Shown here piece after piece: positions 17,209 to 27,200 of a stretch of 39,991 nucleotides of DNA. Location: contig NZ_JAJOMC010000044.1 of NCBI RefSeq assembly GCF_021129155.1, positions 1 to 39,991 of the forward strand, written 5' to 3'. Position numbers and translations under genes: made by a program. Every line of letters starts with the position of its first letter. The first letter of the stretch is position 1. This stretch comes from Arthrobacter sp. AK04 (GTDB lineage: Bacteria; Actinomycetota; Actinomycetes; Actinomycetales; Micrococcaceae). The notes under the pieces are model-generated. The model saw nothing but the letters and a program-made list of their open reading frames with translations. It did no database searches and had not been told where the DNA came from.

Positions 17209-18591
17209 ATGACGACGAAGTCCACCACAGCCCGTCCCAAAGGAAACTCCCTGCACCACGTCCACAGCATGAAGCCCAGGCAGCTCACCATGATGGGACT
17301 GGGCAGCGCCATCGGCGCGGGTCTCTTCCTGGGCTCAGGCGCCGGCGTGCAGGCGGCCGGCCCGGCCGTCCTCGTTTCGTACCTGGTGGCCGGGACGCTC
17401 ATCATCCTGGTCATGTGGGCACTGGGCGAGATGGCGGCCGCGAATCCCAACAGCGGCGCCTTTTCCGTCTATGCCGAACGCGCCCTGGGCAAGACGGCCG
17501 GCGCCACCATCGGATGGCTGTGGTGGCTGCAGCTGGTGGTGGTGATCGCCGCCGAAGCCCTTGGGGCGGCTGCCCTCCTGTTCTCCGTCTGGCCGGTCCT
17601 TCCGGTCTGGGCCCTGGCGCTGGCATTCATGGTGCTCTTCACCGGCATCAACCTTGCCGGGGTGCGCAACTTCGGCGAGTTCGAGTTCTGGTTCGCCATC
17701 CTCAAAGTGGCCGCGATCGTGCTGTTCCTGGCGGTGGGCGCAGCCCTGCTGCTGGGCCTGCTGCCGGAGGTGGCCTCGCCGGGACTGTCCAACCTCACCA
17801 CTGATTTCGCCCCGCAGGGCCTCAGCGGCATTGCCTCAGCGCTCTTTGTGGTCATCTTTGCGTTCGGGGGCACCGAGATCGTGTCCGTCGCCGCAGCGGA
17901 GACCGAAGACCCCGAGCGGAGCGTGGCTAAAGCCATCCGTACTGTGGTGTGGCGCATCCTGGTCTTCTACATCGGCTCCGTTTTCGTCATCGCCGCGGTC
18001 CTGCCGGCAACATCCCAAAGCCTTTCCTCACCCTTCGCCGGCGTCCTGGACACCGCCCGCATCCCCGGTGCCGGGGCGGCCATCACCCTGGTGGCCGTCG
18101 TCGCGCTCCTGTCCGCACTGAACGCCAACCTCTACGGGGCCTCACGCATGGCCTACTCCCTCGCCCAGCGCTCCGCCGCGCCCCGGTTCCTGACTCGGCT
18201 TTACGGCGCGAACGTCCCTATGCTGGCCGTCGGCGTATCTGTAGCCTTCGGGTTTATCGCCACAGTCCTGGAACTCCTCTTCCCTGAACGGATCCTGCCG
18301 GCGCTGTTCCAGCTGGTGGGGTCCACCTGCCTGGTGGTGTGGGGCAGCGCCCTCGTATCGCAGCTGATCCTTCGCCGCCGCGCCGACCGCGCCGGCACGC
18401 ACCTGCCCCTCCGGATGAAGGGCTTTCCCGGCCTGACCATCCTGGGGCTGGCGCTCCTGGCCGTCATTTTCGCCGTGGGCTTCAGCGCTGAAGGCAGCCG
18501 CATCCAGCTGTTCAGCACCTTTGCACTCATTGGCGGCATCGCGCTGGCCTGCGCGTTGGGCGCCCGGCTCACGCAACGGGCCGGCAGGTAG
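17209..18591 (+). CDS. APC-superfamily amino-acid permease (AAT family)
   Basis: Integral membrane importer of 460 residues, about 12 transmembrane helices, driven by proton symport. The N-terminus shows the AAT/APC signature: MKPRQLTMMGLGSAIGAGLF, followed by LGSGAGVQAAGPAVLVSYL and the LGEMAAANPNSGAFSVYAER stretch, typical of GABA, D-alanine/D-serine/glycine and aromatic amino-acid permeases. FAFGGTEIVSVAAAETEDP in the middle is the conserved TM6 region. The exact substrate cannot be told. The ATG at 17209 is preferred because AAGAAGG precedes it and it fits the family; an upstream in-frame reading through 17050 has no support. It is divergent from the nad operon across 252 bases that carry two inverted repeats. 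Confidence 0.92.
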   Translation: MTTKSTTARPKGNSLHHVHSMKPRQLTMMGLGSAIGAGLFLGSGAGVQAAGPAVLVSYLVAGTLIILVMWALGEMAAANPNSGAFSVYAERALGKTAGATIGWLWWLQLVVVIAAEALGAAALLFSVWPVLPVWALALAFMVLFTGINLAGVRNFGEFEFWFAILKVAAIVLFLAVGAALLLGLLPEVASPGLSNLTTDFAPQGLSGIASALFVVIFAFGGTEIVSVAAAETEDPERSVAKAIRTVVWRILVFYIGSVFVIAAVLPATSQSLSSPFAGVLDTARIPGAGAAITLVAVVALLSALNANLYGASRMAYSLAQRSAAPRFLTRLYGANVPMLAVGVSVAFGFIATVLELLFPERILPALFQLVGSTCLVVWGSALVSQLILRRRADRAGTHLPLRMKGFPGLTILGLALLAVIFAVGFSAEGSRIQLFSTFALIGGIALACALGARLTQRAGR

Positions 18592-18619
18592 AGTAATTTC
18601 CAAAGCAAGAGGCACCCAA

Positions 18620-18640
18620 GCGCCGGGTCCGCCCGGGCGC
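18620..18640 (+). terminator. GC-rich hairpin after the permease
   Basis: GCGCC and GGCGC arms with an inner GGG/CCC pairing, 28 bases after the permease stop. No T run follows, so it is at best a weak terminator or a 3' stabilising hairpin. Confidence 0.3.
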
Positions 18641-18663
18641 CGTAGTTGATGAGGACTGACACC

Positions 18664-19503
18664 ATGAGCGGCAGGCACAGCGGCCAACAGCAGACGCACA
18701 CCGTGGAGGGCACCGACCCACAGCTCTACGTGGCGGTGCACGAGCCCGCCGCCGACGCCGGGCTCCGCCCCGTCCTGCTGGTGCACGGTTTCTCCTCGTC
18801 GAGCAAGCTCAACTGGGAGGACACCGGCTGGGTGGCCGCGCTCCTGGACGCCGGCCGGCGCGTCATCACGGTGGACCTGCCCGGGCACGGCCGCAGCGGC
18901 GCTCCGGAAGACCTGGACTCGTACTCCCCCAGCAGGATCCGGGCTGACCTGCTGCAAACAGCGTTCGACGCCGGCGTGCGGCCCTTGCAGGACGGTGAGC
19001 CTTCCAGCGGGCTGGACGTGGTGGGTTATTCGCTGGGCTCACGGCTTGCCTGGGAGTTCGGCGCCACCCAGCCGGAAATCACCCACCGCCTGGTGCTGGG
19101 CGGCCCCAACATGGCTGATCCGTTGGCGGAGTTCGACCTGCGGGCGGCACAGGACTACCTGGCCGACGGGACGCCCATTGCCGACGAGTCCACGGCCCAG
19201 CTGCTCAAGATGGCCCTCCTGCTGCCCAGCAACAACATCTTCGCGCTGCTCTCCCTGGTGGAGGCCATCAAAGCCGAGCCCTACGATCCCACGGAGGCCG
19301 TTCCCCACGTCCCGATGCTCCTTGTGGCCGGGGACAAGGACGAACGTGCCGGCAGCCTGCCGCAGCTTGCCGAACTGGCAAGGAAAGCCGGGGGCACGGC
19401 CGAACAGCTGATCCTGCCGGGACGGAACCACACAAATGCCATCACCAGCAGGGCCTTCAAGCAAGCTGCCGTCAGGTTCCTGGCAGGCCAGGAACCTACC
19501 TGA
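18664..19503 (+). CDS. Alpha/beta-hydrolase fold protein
   Basis: A 279-residue soluble hydrolase. The fold landmarks are VLLVHGFSSSSKLNWED (oxyanion-hole HG at residues 41-42), VDLPGHGRSG (about 70-79), and the nucleophile elbow GYSLGS with Ser123. The probable acid is in VAGDKDERAG and the catalytic His in LPGRNHTNAI near the C-terminus, so the triad is complete. Substrate unknown; esterases, lactonases and C-C hydrolases all share this pattern. In-frame starts also exist at 18646 (TTG) and 18649 (ATG); the ATG at 18664 has GAGG at better spacing. It is separated from the phosphoribosyltransferase gene by 124 bases. Confidence 0.88.
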   Translation: MSGRHSGQQQTHTVEGTDPQLYVAVHEPAADAGLRPVLLVHGFSSSSKLNWEDTGWVAALLDAGRRVITVDLPGHGRSGAPEDLDSYSPSRIRADLLQTAFDAGVRPLQDGEPSSGLDVVGYSLGSRLAWEFGATQPEITHRLVLGGPNMADPLAEFDLRAAQDYLADGTPIADESTAQLLKMALLLPSNNIFALLSLVEAIKAEPYDPTEAVPHVPMLLVAGDKDERAGSLPQLAELARKAGGTAEQLILPGRNHTNAITSRAFKQAAVRFLAGQEPT

Positions 19504-19627
19504 CCCCCGTTTTTCCAGCCCGCTGCCTAGACAAGTCCTCCGCCCGGATTCCGCCGGTACCAGACGGCGCCTGGCGCCCCCGCAAACGGTAGGCTGAACT
19601 CTAGGCCGGAGGAGCCTGGAGGGACTG

Positions 19628-20275
19628 ATGGGCACGTTTTTTGAAGACCGCACGGATGCCGGTGAACGCCTCGCTGCTGTGCTCACGCAGTTCCGTGAAC
19701 GGCCGGACACGGTGGTCCTTGGCCTGGCCAGGGGCGGCATCCCGGTAGCGGCCGCCGTCGCCAAAGCCCTCTACCTGCCCCTCGGAACAGTCCTGGTCCG
19801 GAAGCTGGGGATCCCCGGCCACGATGAAACGGCCTACGGGGCACTGGCGTGGGTTCGGGGCCGCACCGTCCGACTGATCAACAAACCCCTGCTGGACCGG
19901 GTCCTCGAACACGGCGTGCGCCAGGAGTCACTGGACGCGGTGGAACAGCGGGAACGCACCGAGCTTCTCCGCCGCGTGGAACTTTACCCCGGGGCGGACC
20001 TGGACGTGGCAGGCAAGACCGTCCTGCTGGTCGACGACGGACTGGCTACCGGCGCCACCATGAGGGCAGCGGTCGAAGCAGTGCGCGAGGGCGGCGCGGC
20101 CACCGTCGTTGCGGCCGCCCCGGTGGGTTCCGTTGAGGCAGAGGCTTCCCTGGAGCGGGTATGCGACGCCGTGCTGTGCCTGCACCTGCCCGGCAAGTTC
20201 CGGGCGGTGGGCAGCTTCTACCGGCACTTTGACCAACTGTCCGACGACGACGCGATCAGCATCTTGGAGCAGTGA
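19628..20275 (+). CDS. Phosphoribosyltransferase-domain protein
   Basis: A 215-residue type I phosphoribosyltransferase fold. The PRPP-binding signature VLLVDDGLATGATM is at residues 132-145, and the N-terminal LGLARGGIPVAAAVA (about 31-45) is the usual pyrophosphate-loop region of stand-alone members annotated simply as phosphoribosyltransferase. These proteins are common in actinobacteria, often near hydrolases, and their base substrate is not known; a predicted dual phosphoribosyltransferase-hydrolase partnership with the upstream alpha/beta-hydrolase is possible but unproven. The ATG is preceded by GGAGGG. A strong hairpin follows the gene. Confidence 0.88.
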   Translation: MGTFFEDRTDAGERLAAVLTQFRERPDTVVLGLARGGIPVAAAVAKALYLPLGTVLVRKLGIPGHDETAYGALAWVRGRTVRLINKPLLDRVLEHGVRQESLDAVEQRERTELLRRVELYPGADLDVAGKTVLLVDDGLATGATMRAAVEAVREGGAATVVAAAPVGSVEAEASLERVCDAVLCLHLPGKFRAVGSFYRHFDQLSDDDAISILEQ

Positions 20276-20309
20276 TAACGGCGGCCCTCGTCTGGCCTGA
20301 TACGCCAAA

Positions 20310-20338
20310 GCGGGCCGGACCACTATGGTCCGGCCCGC
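20310..20338. terminator. Bidirectional hairpin terminator
   Basis: Perfect 13-base arms (GCGGGCCGGACCA and TGGTCCGGCCCGC) with a three-base loop, between the convergent phosphoribosyltransferase and MHS transporter genes. Reading on the minus strand the stem is followed by CTTTGG; there is no long T run on either side. Confidence 0.7.
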
Positions 20339-20371
20339 GGTCGTTAGGAAGACGGTGAGGGGTCCACGCCG

Positions 20372-21703
20372 TCAGTGGTGGCTGACGCCGAGCGGCCGCC
20401 CCTTGGTTTCCTTGGCCAGAACCACGCCAATGGCGGAGATGACGCAGAGGATCATGATGTAGATGCCGATGGAGCCTGTCCATTTGGTGGCCTGCAGCAG
20501 GGTTTCAGCGATGGTCGCCGCGAAGGCACCGCCAAGGATGGCGCCGAAGGCGTAGCCGATGGAGATTCCCGAGTAGCGGACGTTGGCCGGGAACATCTCG
20601 GCGTACATTGCGGACATCGGGCCGTAGGACAGCCCGAGTCCGATGGTGAGGACGAACAGTGCCAGCCCGTACAGCCAGATGTTCTTGGTGTCGATGAGGG
20701 CAAACATGGGGATCATCCAGGCAAAGATGATGGCGTAGCCGGTAAGGAAGGTCTTGACCCGGCCGATGCGGTCCGAGAGCCAGCCGCCGGCCAGGGTGAA
20801 GATCAGCCAGCCGAAGGACGCCAGGGTGGTGGCCAGGAGGACCTGCGGGGTGGGCATCTGCAGGGTCCGAGTGGCGTAGGCGATGAAGAAGGCGATTAGC
20901 AGGTAGCCGGCGGCGTTATTGCCGATGAAGATCATGGTTGAGTACAGGACCGGCTTCTTGTGGCTGCGGACCAGTTCGCCCAGCGGTGCCTTGCTTTCCT
21001 GCTTCCGGGCGGCCATCTCCTGGAAGACCGGGCTTTCGGCGACGGCCCGCCGGATCAGGTAGCCCACCACGATCAGGACGATGGAGAGCAGGAACGGCAC
21101 GCGCCATCCCCAGGCTGCGAAGTCTTCCTTGGACATGTTGGAGTTGAGGAAGAAGAGCAGCCCGGTGGCCAGGATCATGCCGATCGGTACACCGATCTGG
21201 GGGTAGGCGCCGAAGAGGCCGCGCTTGTTCAGGGGAGCGTGTTCAACGGCCATTAGTGCCGCGCCACCCCATTCGCCGCCTGCCGAGAAGCCCTGGATGA
21301 TGCGGAGCAGGATCAGGAGGATGGGAGCCCAGGCGCCGATCTGCGCGTAGGTGGGCAGCATGCCGATCAGTGCCGTGGCTGCCCCCATCATTACCAGGGT
21401 GAAGACGAGCATGGCCTTGCGTCCCAGCCGGTCGCCCAGGTGCCCGGCCACCACGGCGCCCAGGGGCCGGAAGAGGAAGCTGATGCCGATCAGGGCGAAC
21501 GAGAGGATCTGCGCCAGGCCCGGGTTGGACTGGTTCAGCGGTGCAAGGAACAGCGGCGACAGCAGCGTTGCGGTCAGCTGCGCGAAGATGAAGAAGTCGT
21601 ACCACTCGATGGTGGTACCGACGAGGGTGCCGGCGAGGACCTTGCGTTCCTCCCGCCGGGAGCTGGGGCCGGCGAGTGTGTCCACCTTGGAAGGTGTGGT
21701 CAT
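20372..21703 (-). CDS. MFS transporter, metabolite:H+ symporter (MHS) family
   Basis: A 443-residue membrane protein with 12 predicted helices. MHS features are the N-terminal GTTIEWYDFFIFAQLTATLL, FLFRPLGAVVAGHLGDRLGR (the MFS loop 2-3 motif), and RIIQGFSAGGEWGGAALMAVE (TM4-5 region), as in KgtP, ShiA and ProP. Members carry organic acids, shikimate, betaines or proline with protons; which one is not visible. The ATG at 21703 has GGAG six bases upstream, better than the ATG at 21721. It is divergent from an IclR-type regulator gene, a frequent pairing for catabolic organic-acid importers, so control by that regulator is likely. Confidence 0.92.
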   Translation of the reverse strand: MTTPSKVDTLAGPSSRREERKVLAGTLVGTTIEWYDFFIFAQLTATLLSPLFLAPLNQSNPGLAQILSFALIGISFLFRPLGAVVAGHLGDRLGRKAMLVFTLVMMGAATALIGMLPTYAQIGAWAPILLILLRIIQGFSAGGEWGGAALMAVEHAPLNKRGLFGAYPQIGVPIGMILATGLLFFLNSNMSKEDFAAWGWRVPFLLSIVLIVVGYLIRRAVAESPVFQEMAARKQESKAPLGELVRSHKKPVLYSTMIFIGNNAAGYLLIAFFIAYATRTLQMPTPQVLLATTLASFGWLIFTLAGGWLSDRIGRVKTFLTGYAIIFAWMIPMFALIDTKNIWLYGLALFVLTIGLGLSYGPMSAMYAEMFPANVRYSGISIGYAFGAILGGAFAATIAETLLQATKWTGSIGIYIMILCVISAIGVVLAKETKGRPLGVSHH

Positions 21704-22008
21704 TGAAACTCCATTGTTCAAGGCAGCAGTGCTGCCGGGACGCCTTCAGGATTACCGACAGAACGGTCAGTTAGTTAGTAGGGTACACCGAAAATGTGAG
21801 GCGGAACACGGGCTTTCGGAACTTTCTTGCACGGCCGGACGGTGACACTGGATCCTTCCCGGCAAGTCGGGCCCGGCATCCGGAGCCCGTGGACTCTCCG
21901 GAGAGGGAGTTCTATATTTGGAATGCCGTTTCGTATTCAGGATGCTCCCCGGCCCCAGGCCCCAGTAAATAAGGGCGTCGTGCGTACCCGCCACCTAGGA
22001 TGGACACC
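21704..22008. promoter_or_regulatory. Divergent control region of MHS transporter and IclR regulator
   Basis: A 305-base intergenic region with no gene. It contains a perfect 12-base palindrome CTCTCCGGAGAG (21894-21905) and, 15 bases later, an imperfect GAAT-N10-ATTC repeat (21921-21938), a spacing plausible for an IclR-type dimer site. The stretch near 21770-21785 is AT-richer and may hold the transporter promoter. Assignments are tentative. Confidence 0.4.
21996..22001 (+). promoter_or_regulatory. -10 box TAGGAT, leaderless start of IclR gene
   Basis: TAGGAT followed by seven bases and the ATG at 22009. This favours 22009 over the in-frame ATG at 22000, which overlaps the box itself. Confidence 0.5.
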
Positions 22009-22743
22009 ATGAATCCCACCGCCGCAGCCCCGGCCGGAGCAGCGCCGGCGCAGGCTTCCCCCTCCCAGACACTGTCGCGGGGTATCCGCGCCCTGGAGAT
22101 TATGGCAGCGGCATCCGCGCCCCTGACGATTGCGGAACTTGCGGACGCCATGGGGGTGCACAGGTCGGTGGCCTACCGCATACTTCGCACCCTCGAGGAC
22201 CATTCACTCCTGGTACGTGATGACGCCGGCCGGGTCCAGCCGGGGCCGGGCCTTGCGGTTCTGGCGCGTGGCGTTTCCCGCAACCTCCAGGCTGCCGCCC
22301 TGCCGGAACTGACGCAGCTGGCTAATGCTTTGGACATGACGGCGTTTGTCGCTGTCTGGGACCACCACGACTGCATCACCCTGCTCACGGTGGAACCGAG
22401 GCACTCCGGCGCCACGGTGGCGCAACGTCCCGGCACCCGCCATCCCATCAACGCCGGTGCGCCCGGAATCGCCATCCAGTCCGCGCTCACCGAGGCGGAA
22501 TGGGACCGGCTGGCTACGGGAATCCCCTACCGCCCCGAAGCCGCTGAAGCCCGCCGCGCCGGCTATTCCGCCAGCCACGACGAGGTGATTGCCGGAGTTT
22601 CCTCCCTGGCGGCGCCGGTCCGGGTTCCTGGCGGCCGCCCCGCTGCGCTGTCCGTTGTCTATATCCGCTCATCCCATGATCCCGCTACGGTGGGAGCCGC
22701 GCTGGTTGAGAGCGCGGCCAGGATTGAGCGGCAGCTCGCTTAG
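22009..22743 (+). CDS. IclR-family transcriptional regulator
   Basis: A 244-residue regulator: an Ala/Pro-rich N-terminal tail, a winged helix-turn-helix (SRGIRALEIMAAASAPLTIAE then MGVHRSVAYRILRTLEDH, about residues 22-65) and the IclR effector domain (about 85-244) with APGIAIQSALT and a YSASHDEVIAGVSSLAAPV stretch typical of the ligand pocket. It is divergent from the MHS transporter and probably controls it in response to the transported compound or a breakdown product. The start at 22009 is chosen because a -10-like TAGGAT sits seven bases before it. The gene ends in a four-base overlap with the convergent MFS gene. Confidence 0.92.
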   Translation: MNPTAAAPAGAAPAQASPSQTLSRGIRALEIMAAASAPLTIAELADAMGVHRSVAYRILRTLEDHSLLVRDDAGRVQPGPGLAVLARGVSRNLQAAALPELTQLANALDMTAFVAVWDHHDCITLLTVEPRHSGATVAQRPGTRHPINAGAPGIAIQSALTEAEWDRLATGIPYRPEAAEARRAGYSASHDEVIAGVSSLAAPVRVPGGRPAALSVVYIRSSHDPATVGAALVESAARIERQLA

Positions 22744-24095
22744 GCCTTCCGGCGAAGGACGACGGCGGCTCCCGCCCCCAGGAGCGCCAGCGCGGAGGCG
22801 GCACAGACCGGGACAAGGAAGGCCGCTGCGTAGCCCTGGCTTTCGGCAAGCTGGCCGCCCAGCGAAGATCCCAGCGCAGTGCCGGCCACGATGCCGCTGG
22901 CCAGCGCCGTCATCACAGTACTTAGGCGGCCGGCAGGAGCGATGGTCCCGCCGACGGCGAAGACTGTGACCATGACGGGCCCCACCGGGAGGCCCAGGAT
23001 CAGCAGCGCCGCCACCATCGAGGGCATCGAGGTTGGCAGGAGCAGCAGCAGGGACAGCGCAGCCATGAGCGCGGCGCACAGAACCCAGCGCCGGGCCGGG
23101 CCGAAGCGCTGCGGCCAGTACGCAACGGACAGTGCGGCCACGGCTGAGCTCAGCCCCATTACTGCGTAGAGCAGGCCCGCCGTCTCAGAGCCTGCAAACC
23201 CTGCCGAGAAGGAGCTCAGCGCGGTTTGGGTGGAGCCGAAGAACGTTCCCATGCAGACCATGGCGAGCACCGGCACGGCCACCGCTGCCGGGAGCTTTCC
23301 GGCCCGGACCCGAGAACCGGCCGGCACCTGGTTTCCCCTGGCTGGCCTGCTTGCCGGAACCGCCCGGTGTGTACGGTGGACTGCGAAGGCGGGAACGAGG
23401 GTGATGGTCAGTGCCACCGCCACTGCGAGGGGCAGCCAGGGCGCCAGCAGGCTGGCCAAGATTCCCACCAGTGCCGGGCCCAGGACAAAGGTCACCTCAT
23501 CTGCCGTGCTTTCGTAGGAAAGGGCAGTGTCCAGGTCCCGCGCCTGGTCCTTGCCCGGGCCGCGGGCGGCCAGGGCCATCCAGCGGACCCTGGCAAGCGG
23601 GCCGACCTGCGGGCAACTGGCACCTGACAGGAAGGCCGCGGCCAGTACCGCGGCCGGGATACCCGGGGATTCCGCAATTGCCCACACAGCGAGGATCAGG
23701 GCCACCACGGCAACGCTGTTGAGAAGGGCCGCGAGCAGGAGCACCGGGCGTTGTCCCCGGCGGTCGGCAAGGGCCCCCAGAACCGGCGCGCCAAGAGCTG
23801 AGCCGATCCCCACGGCGCCTGCCGCCATCCCGCCGAGCGCGTAGGAGCCGCTGGCTGACGTGACCAGGGTCAGCGTACCCACTGTCAGCATCGCCAGCGG
23901 CAGCCGGGCAAACAGGCCAAGGGGTATAAAGGCCCGGCCGGCCAGGAGGGGCAGCCTGGCGAAGCGGCTTCGGGAGGCCGCAGGGGTTTCTCCCGGAAGG
24001 AGCGGAGCGGCGGTAGCTGGGTCCGGGGTTGGTGACAGCTCTCCGGCGGCGGGGCCGGGTACTTGCGTGCTGGCAGGTGTGAGGGGTGAGTTCAA
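22740..24095 (-). CDS. MFS transporter of unknown substrate, TTG start
   Basis: Membrane transporter of 451 residues with about 12 helices; ALADRRGQRPVL (about residues 108-119) is the MFS loop 2-3 motif. A hydrophilic N-terminal stretch of about 55 residues precedes the first helix. Members with this Ala/Leu-rich style are usually drug or metabolite exporters; substrate unknown. The open frame begins at a TTG at 24095 with only a weak ribosome site. A strong GGAGGAGGG site followed by an ATG at 24122 lies in the same frame, but a TGA at 24108-24110 separates them after four codons. Either the TTG is the true start or a point change has cut the original N-terminus. It converges with the IclR gene. 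Confidence 0.82.
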   Translation of the reverse strand: MNSPLTPASTQVPGPAAGELSPTPDPATAAPLLPGETPAASRSRFARLPLLAGRAFIPLGLFARLPLAMLTVGTLTLVTSASGSYALGGMAAGAVGIGSALGAPVLGALADRRGQRPVLLLAALLNSVAVVALILAVWAIAESPGIPAAVLAAAFLSGASCPQVGPLARVRWMALAARGPGKDQARDLDTALSYESTADEVTFVLGPALVGILASLLAPWLPLAVAVALTITLVPAFAVHRTHRAVPASRPARGNQVPAGSRVRAGKLPAAVAVPVLAMVCMGTFFGSTQTALSSFSAGFAGSETAGLLYAVMGLSSAVAALSVAYWPQRFGPARRWVLCAALMAALSLLLLLPTSMPSMVAALLILGLPVGPVMVTVFAVGGTIAPAGRLSTVMTALASGIVAGTALGSSLGGQLAESQGYAAAFLVPVCAASALALLGAGAAVVLRRKA

Positions 24096-24107
24096 TTCCG
24101 GGCTCGT

Positions 24108-24122
24108 TCATCTCGTGCGCAT
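24108..24122 (-). other. Four-codon reading frame behind a strong ribosome site, upstream of MFS gene
   Basis: GGGAGGAGGG is followed after two bases by ATG CGC ACG AGA TGA. The frame is the same as that of the MFS gene, whose first usable codon downstream is TTG at 24095. It may be a minimal leader peptide or the remnant of the original start with a nonsense change; a sequencing error is also possible. Confidence 0.5.
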
Positions 24123-24233
24123 CGTCCCTCCTCCCGATGCGCGCAACCCGGTAACAGCGCAATTATATCCGGCGCGTATACCTTTTAGGCCTGCAGCGCG
24201 CCCGTCAGGCCGGAGCGCAGGGCCACCGTCCGG

Positions 24234-27200
24234 TCAGACTGGTGCGTCTGCGCCGTCCGAGATCCGGAGCGTTGAGCCGTTCCGCCCCTTGAGCACCTGG
24301 AGCTGGGCGCCGATCCGCTGCTTCATCTCCGCAACATGGCTGACCAGGCCGACCACGCGGCCGCCGTCCCGCAGCCCTTCAAGGGCGTCCATCACCTGCT
24401 CCAGCGACTGCTCATCGAGGCTGCCGAACCCCTCGTCAACAAACAGGGTTTCGATTTCCACTCCACCGGCTTCCTGCTGGACGACGTCCGCCAGGCCAAG
24501 CGCCAGGGACAGGGATGCCATGAACGACTCTCCGCCGGACAGGGTGGAGGTGTCCCGGCGGAACCCGGTCCACTGATCCACCACCTCCAGTCCAAGCCCC
24601 GATTTTGCCCCGCGGGCGGCCTTGGCGTCGGTATGCTGGAGCAGGTAGCGGCCATCACTCATGGCCACCAGCCGTTCTGAGGCAGCCGCGGCAACGTGTT
24701 CCAGGCGGGCAGCCAGGACGTAGCTGTTCAGGCTCATCCGGTAGGTGTTCTCGCCACGGCCTGCCGCGGCATCCGCCAGCCCGGCCAGCATCTGCGCCCG
24801 CTCTGCCGGCTGCCGCGCTGATCCGGCCACGTCTTCGTACTCGGCACGGATGCTGCGCAGCGCGGCAAGGCACCGTGCGCCCATGCCGGCAGCCAGGTCG
24901 GCGTCCCGTGCGGCCTGGAGTGCCTGTGCAGCAGCTTCACGAAGGTCCTCGAGCCGCTTCCCATCCAACTCGTAACCTGCGGACTTCTCCTCCAGCGCCT
25001 GCAGGACGTCATCGGAGACGAACAGTTCCGCCACTCTGGCTTCCTCGTCCTGGGCTGCCCGCACCCGTGCCTCGAGTGCGGCGGCCTCGGCGGCGTCGAG
25101 CAACTGTTCACGTGCCTCGCGTGCTGAGGTGAAACCGGCCGCAGGCAGCGCCAGGTCGAGCTGCTCCAGCGCCTCGGCGGCCTGGGCCTCCATCCGTTCG
25201 AGGTGGGACTGCGCCTCAACCGCCTTGTTGAGCACCGTCACCGCGCCCTCCAGTGCACGCAACCGCTGGGCCAGGGTACGGTGGGTGCCCCGCAGCCCGG
25301 CCAGGGCCTGGTCAAGGGCCGAGGATTGTTCGGATACGTCGGCCAGTGTCGCCGCGGTCCTGGCCAGCTCGCCCTCGGTGCCGGTGCGGGATTCCTGCGA
25401 AGCCGTGGCAGCGGTGTCGAGTTTGCCGAGCCTCAACCTGACATCTTCGAGTTCCTTGACTGCAGCCCGGGCATCGGCGGCTGCCCGCCGCGCACCGTCC
25501 GCCGCGTTGAGTGCCTCGTCCTCCGCGGTGTCACCGCCCTGCCCGGCGAGTACCGCCACCAGCTGCCTGGCCTCCCCGAGTTCGTGGGCCACCTGGGCAT
25601 AGGCCGCCTCTGCCGCCTCGTGGACCAGCCGCGCTTCTTCCTCCTCCTGCGCAAGTTCCGGGCCTCCGGAACTGCCTGCGGCCGGGGCAGGATGGTCCGG
25701 GCTGCCGCATACGGGGCACTGCTCCCCCTGGACCAGCTTGGCTGCCAGCTCGGCGGCGGCATTGGCAAGTCGCCGCTCCCTCAGGTCCAGCCAGCGGCGT
25801 TTCGCCTCCAGTTGCCGGTCATGGCGTTCGTCATGGCGGACCTTCACCAGGTCCCGGGCGGCAACGGCGGAACCATAGCGCCTGACCACGTCCAGCAGTT
25901 CCTCGGCAGCCGCAGCTTCCTTCTGGCGCAAAGGCGCGGTAGCCGCGTGCTGTTCCAGGACCGGCAGCCCGTCATGGAGCAGGCGCCGCTCGTCCGAAAG
26001 CGCATCGGCAAGCTTGTTGGCCTCTGCAAGGGCGGCAGCAAGCTCCTCCTGCTTTTTTACCAGGGTGCCGTGCCGCTTCCGAAGGGCCTGCAGCCTGTCT
26101 TCGTCCGGCAGCCTGGCCTCGACCACGGCCAGGAGGGAGCGCAGTCGCGCCAGCTCCGCGGCGGCTCCAGCGACGGGCGTTGCCGCGTCGGCAGCGGGGC
26201 CCGGCGCAAAGTGGAGTTCCAGCTCAGCCAATTCAGGGTCCTCCCCCGCAGCCAGGCTCAGAAGGGTCATGGCTGATTCCATGGCGGTTGCGGCGCTCCG
26301 GGCCTTGGCGGCACTGGCATCAACGTTCCGCAGCTGCCCCTGCAGGACCTCGGCTTTCCGGTGCCGGGCGAGCCGGAGGATGTGATCGTCAAGCAGCTGC
26401 GCGCCCTGCTCCACCGCCACCTTTCGGGCGGCCGCGGAATCAAGCTTCCGGCGCCGGTCGGCGCGCGATGCTTCAGCGTCCGCGGCCTTCCTGCATTCAG
26501 TGCTGGCGGCTTCGGCCTGTCCGGCCCCGCCCGTCAGCTCCTCCAGCCGGCCCGCCACTGCTGCTTCCAGCCAGTCGAACCGCACCGCGGCGTTCTCCGG
26601 AGAAGGCGCACTGGACACGTCAAGGCCGAGGCGTGCGGCCTCGGCCTCGGCACGGGCTGCCAGGAGCTCGAGCCGGCCCGCAAGATGGGACACCTCCTCC
26701 TTGGCCACCTGCGCCTGGCGGGACAGTTCCTGCTCCACCGATTCGAACCGCTGGGTACCGAAAAGCTTCTGGAGGAGTTCCAGCCGGTCCGTGGCCTTGG
26801 AGCGCAGGAAAGCGGCAAAGTCTCCCTGCGGCAGCATCACCACACGGGTGAACTGCTCCCGGTCCATGCCCAGCAGGGCCAGGATCTCAGCGCCGGCTTC
26901 ATCATTGCGGGCAGACTTTTCCGTCCACGTCCCTCCAACCCGTTCCCGCAGCAGAGTCTTGGCCTGCTGGGTGGTGAAGCCGTTCTTGCCCCGGGCGCTC
27001 GGTTTGTCCCAGGCCGGGGACCTTGTCACTTCAAATCGGCGTCCCTGGGCCGAGAACTCACAGGTCACCGCGGGTTCCTGGGCCGGCTCGGCATGGTCGC
27101 TGCGGAGCCGTTTTCCGTCCTGGCGGGCTCCCGGAACGGAACCGTAGAGGGCAAAACAGATGGCATCCAGCACGCTGGTCTTCCCGGCACCTGTTGGGCC

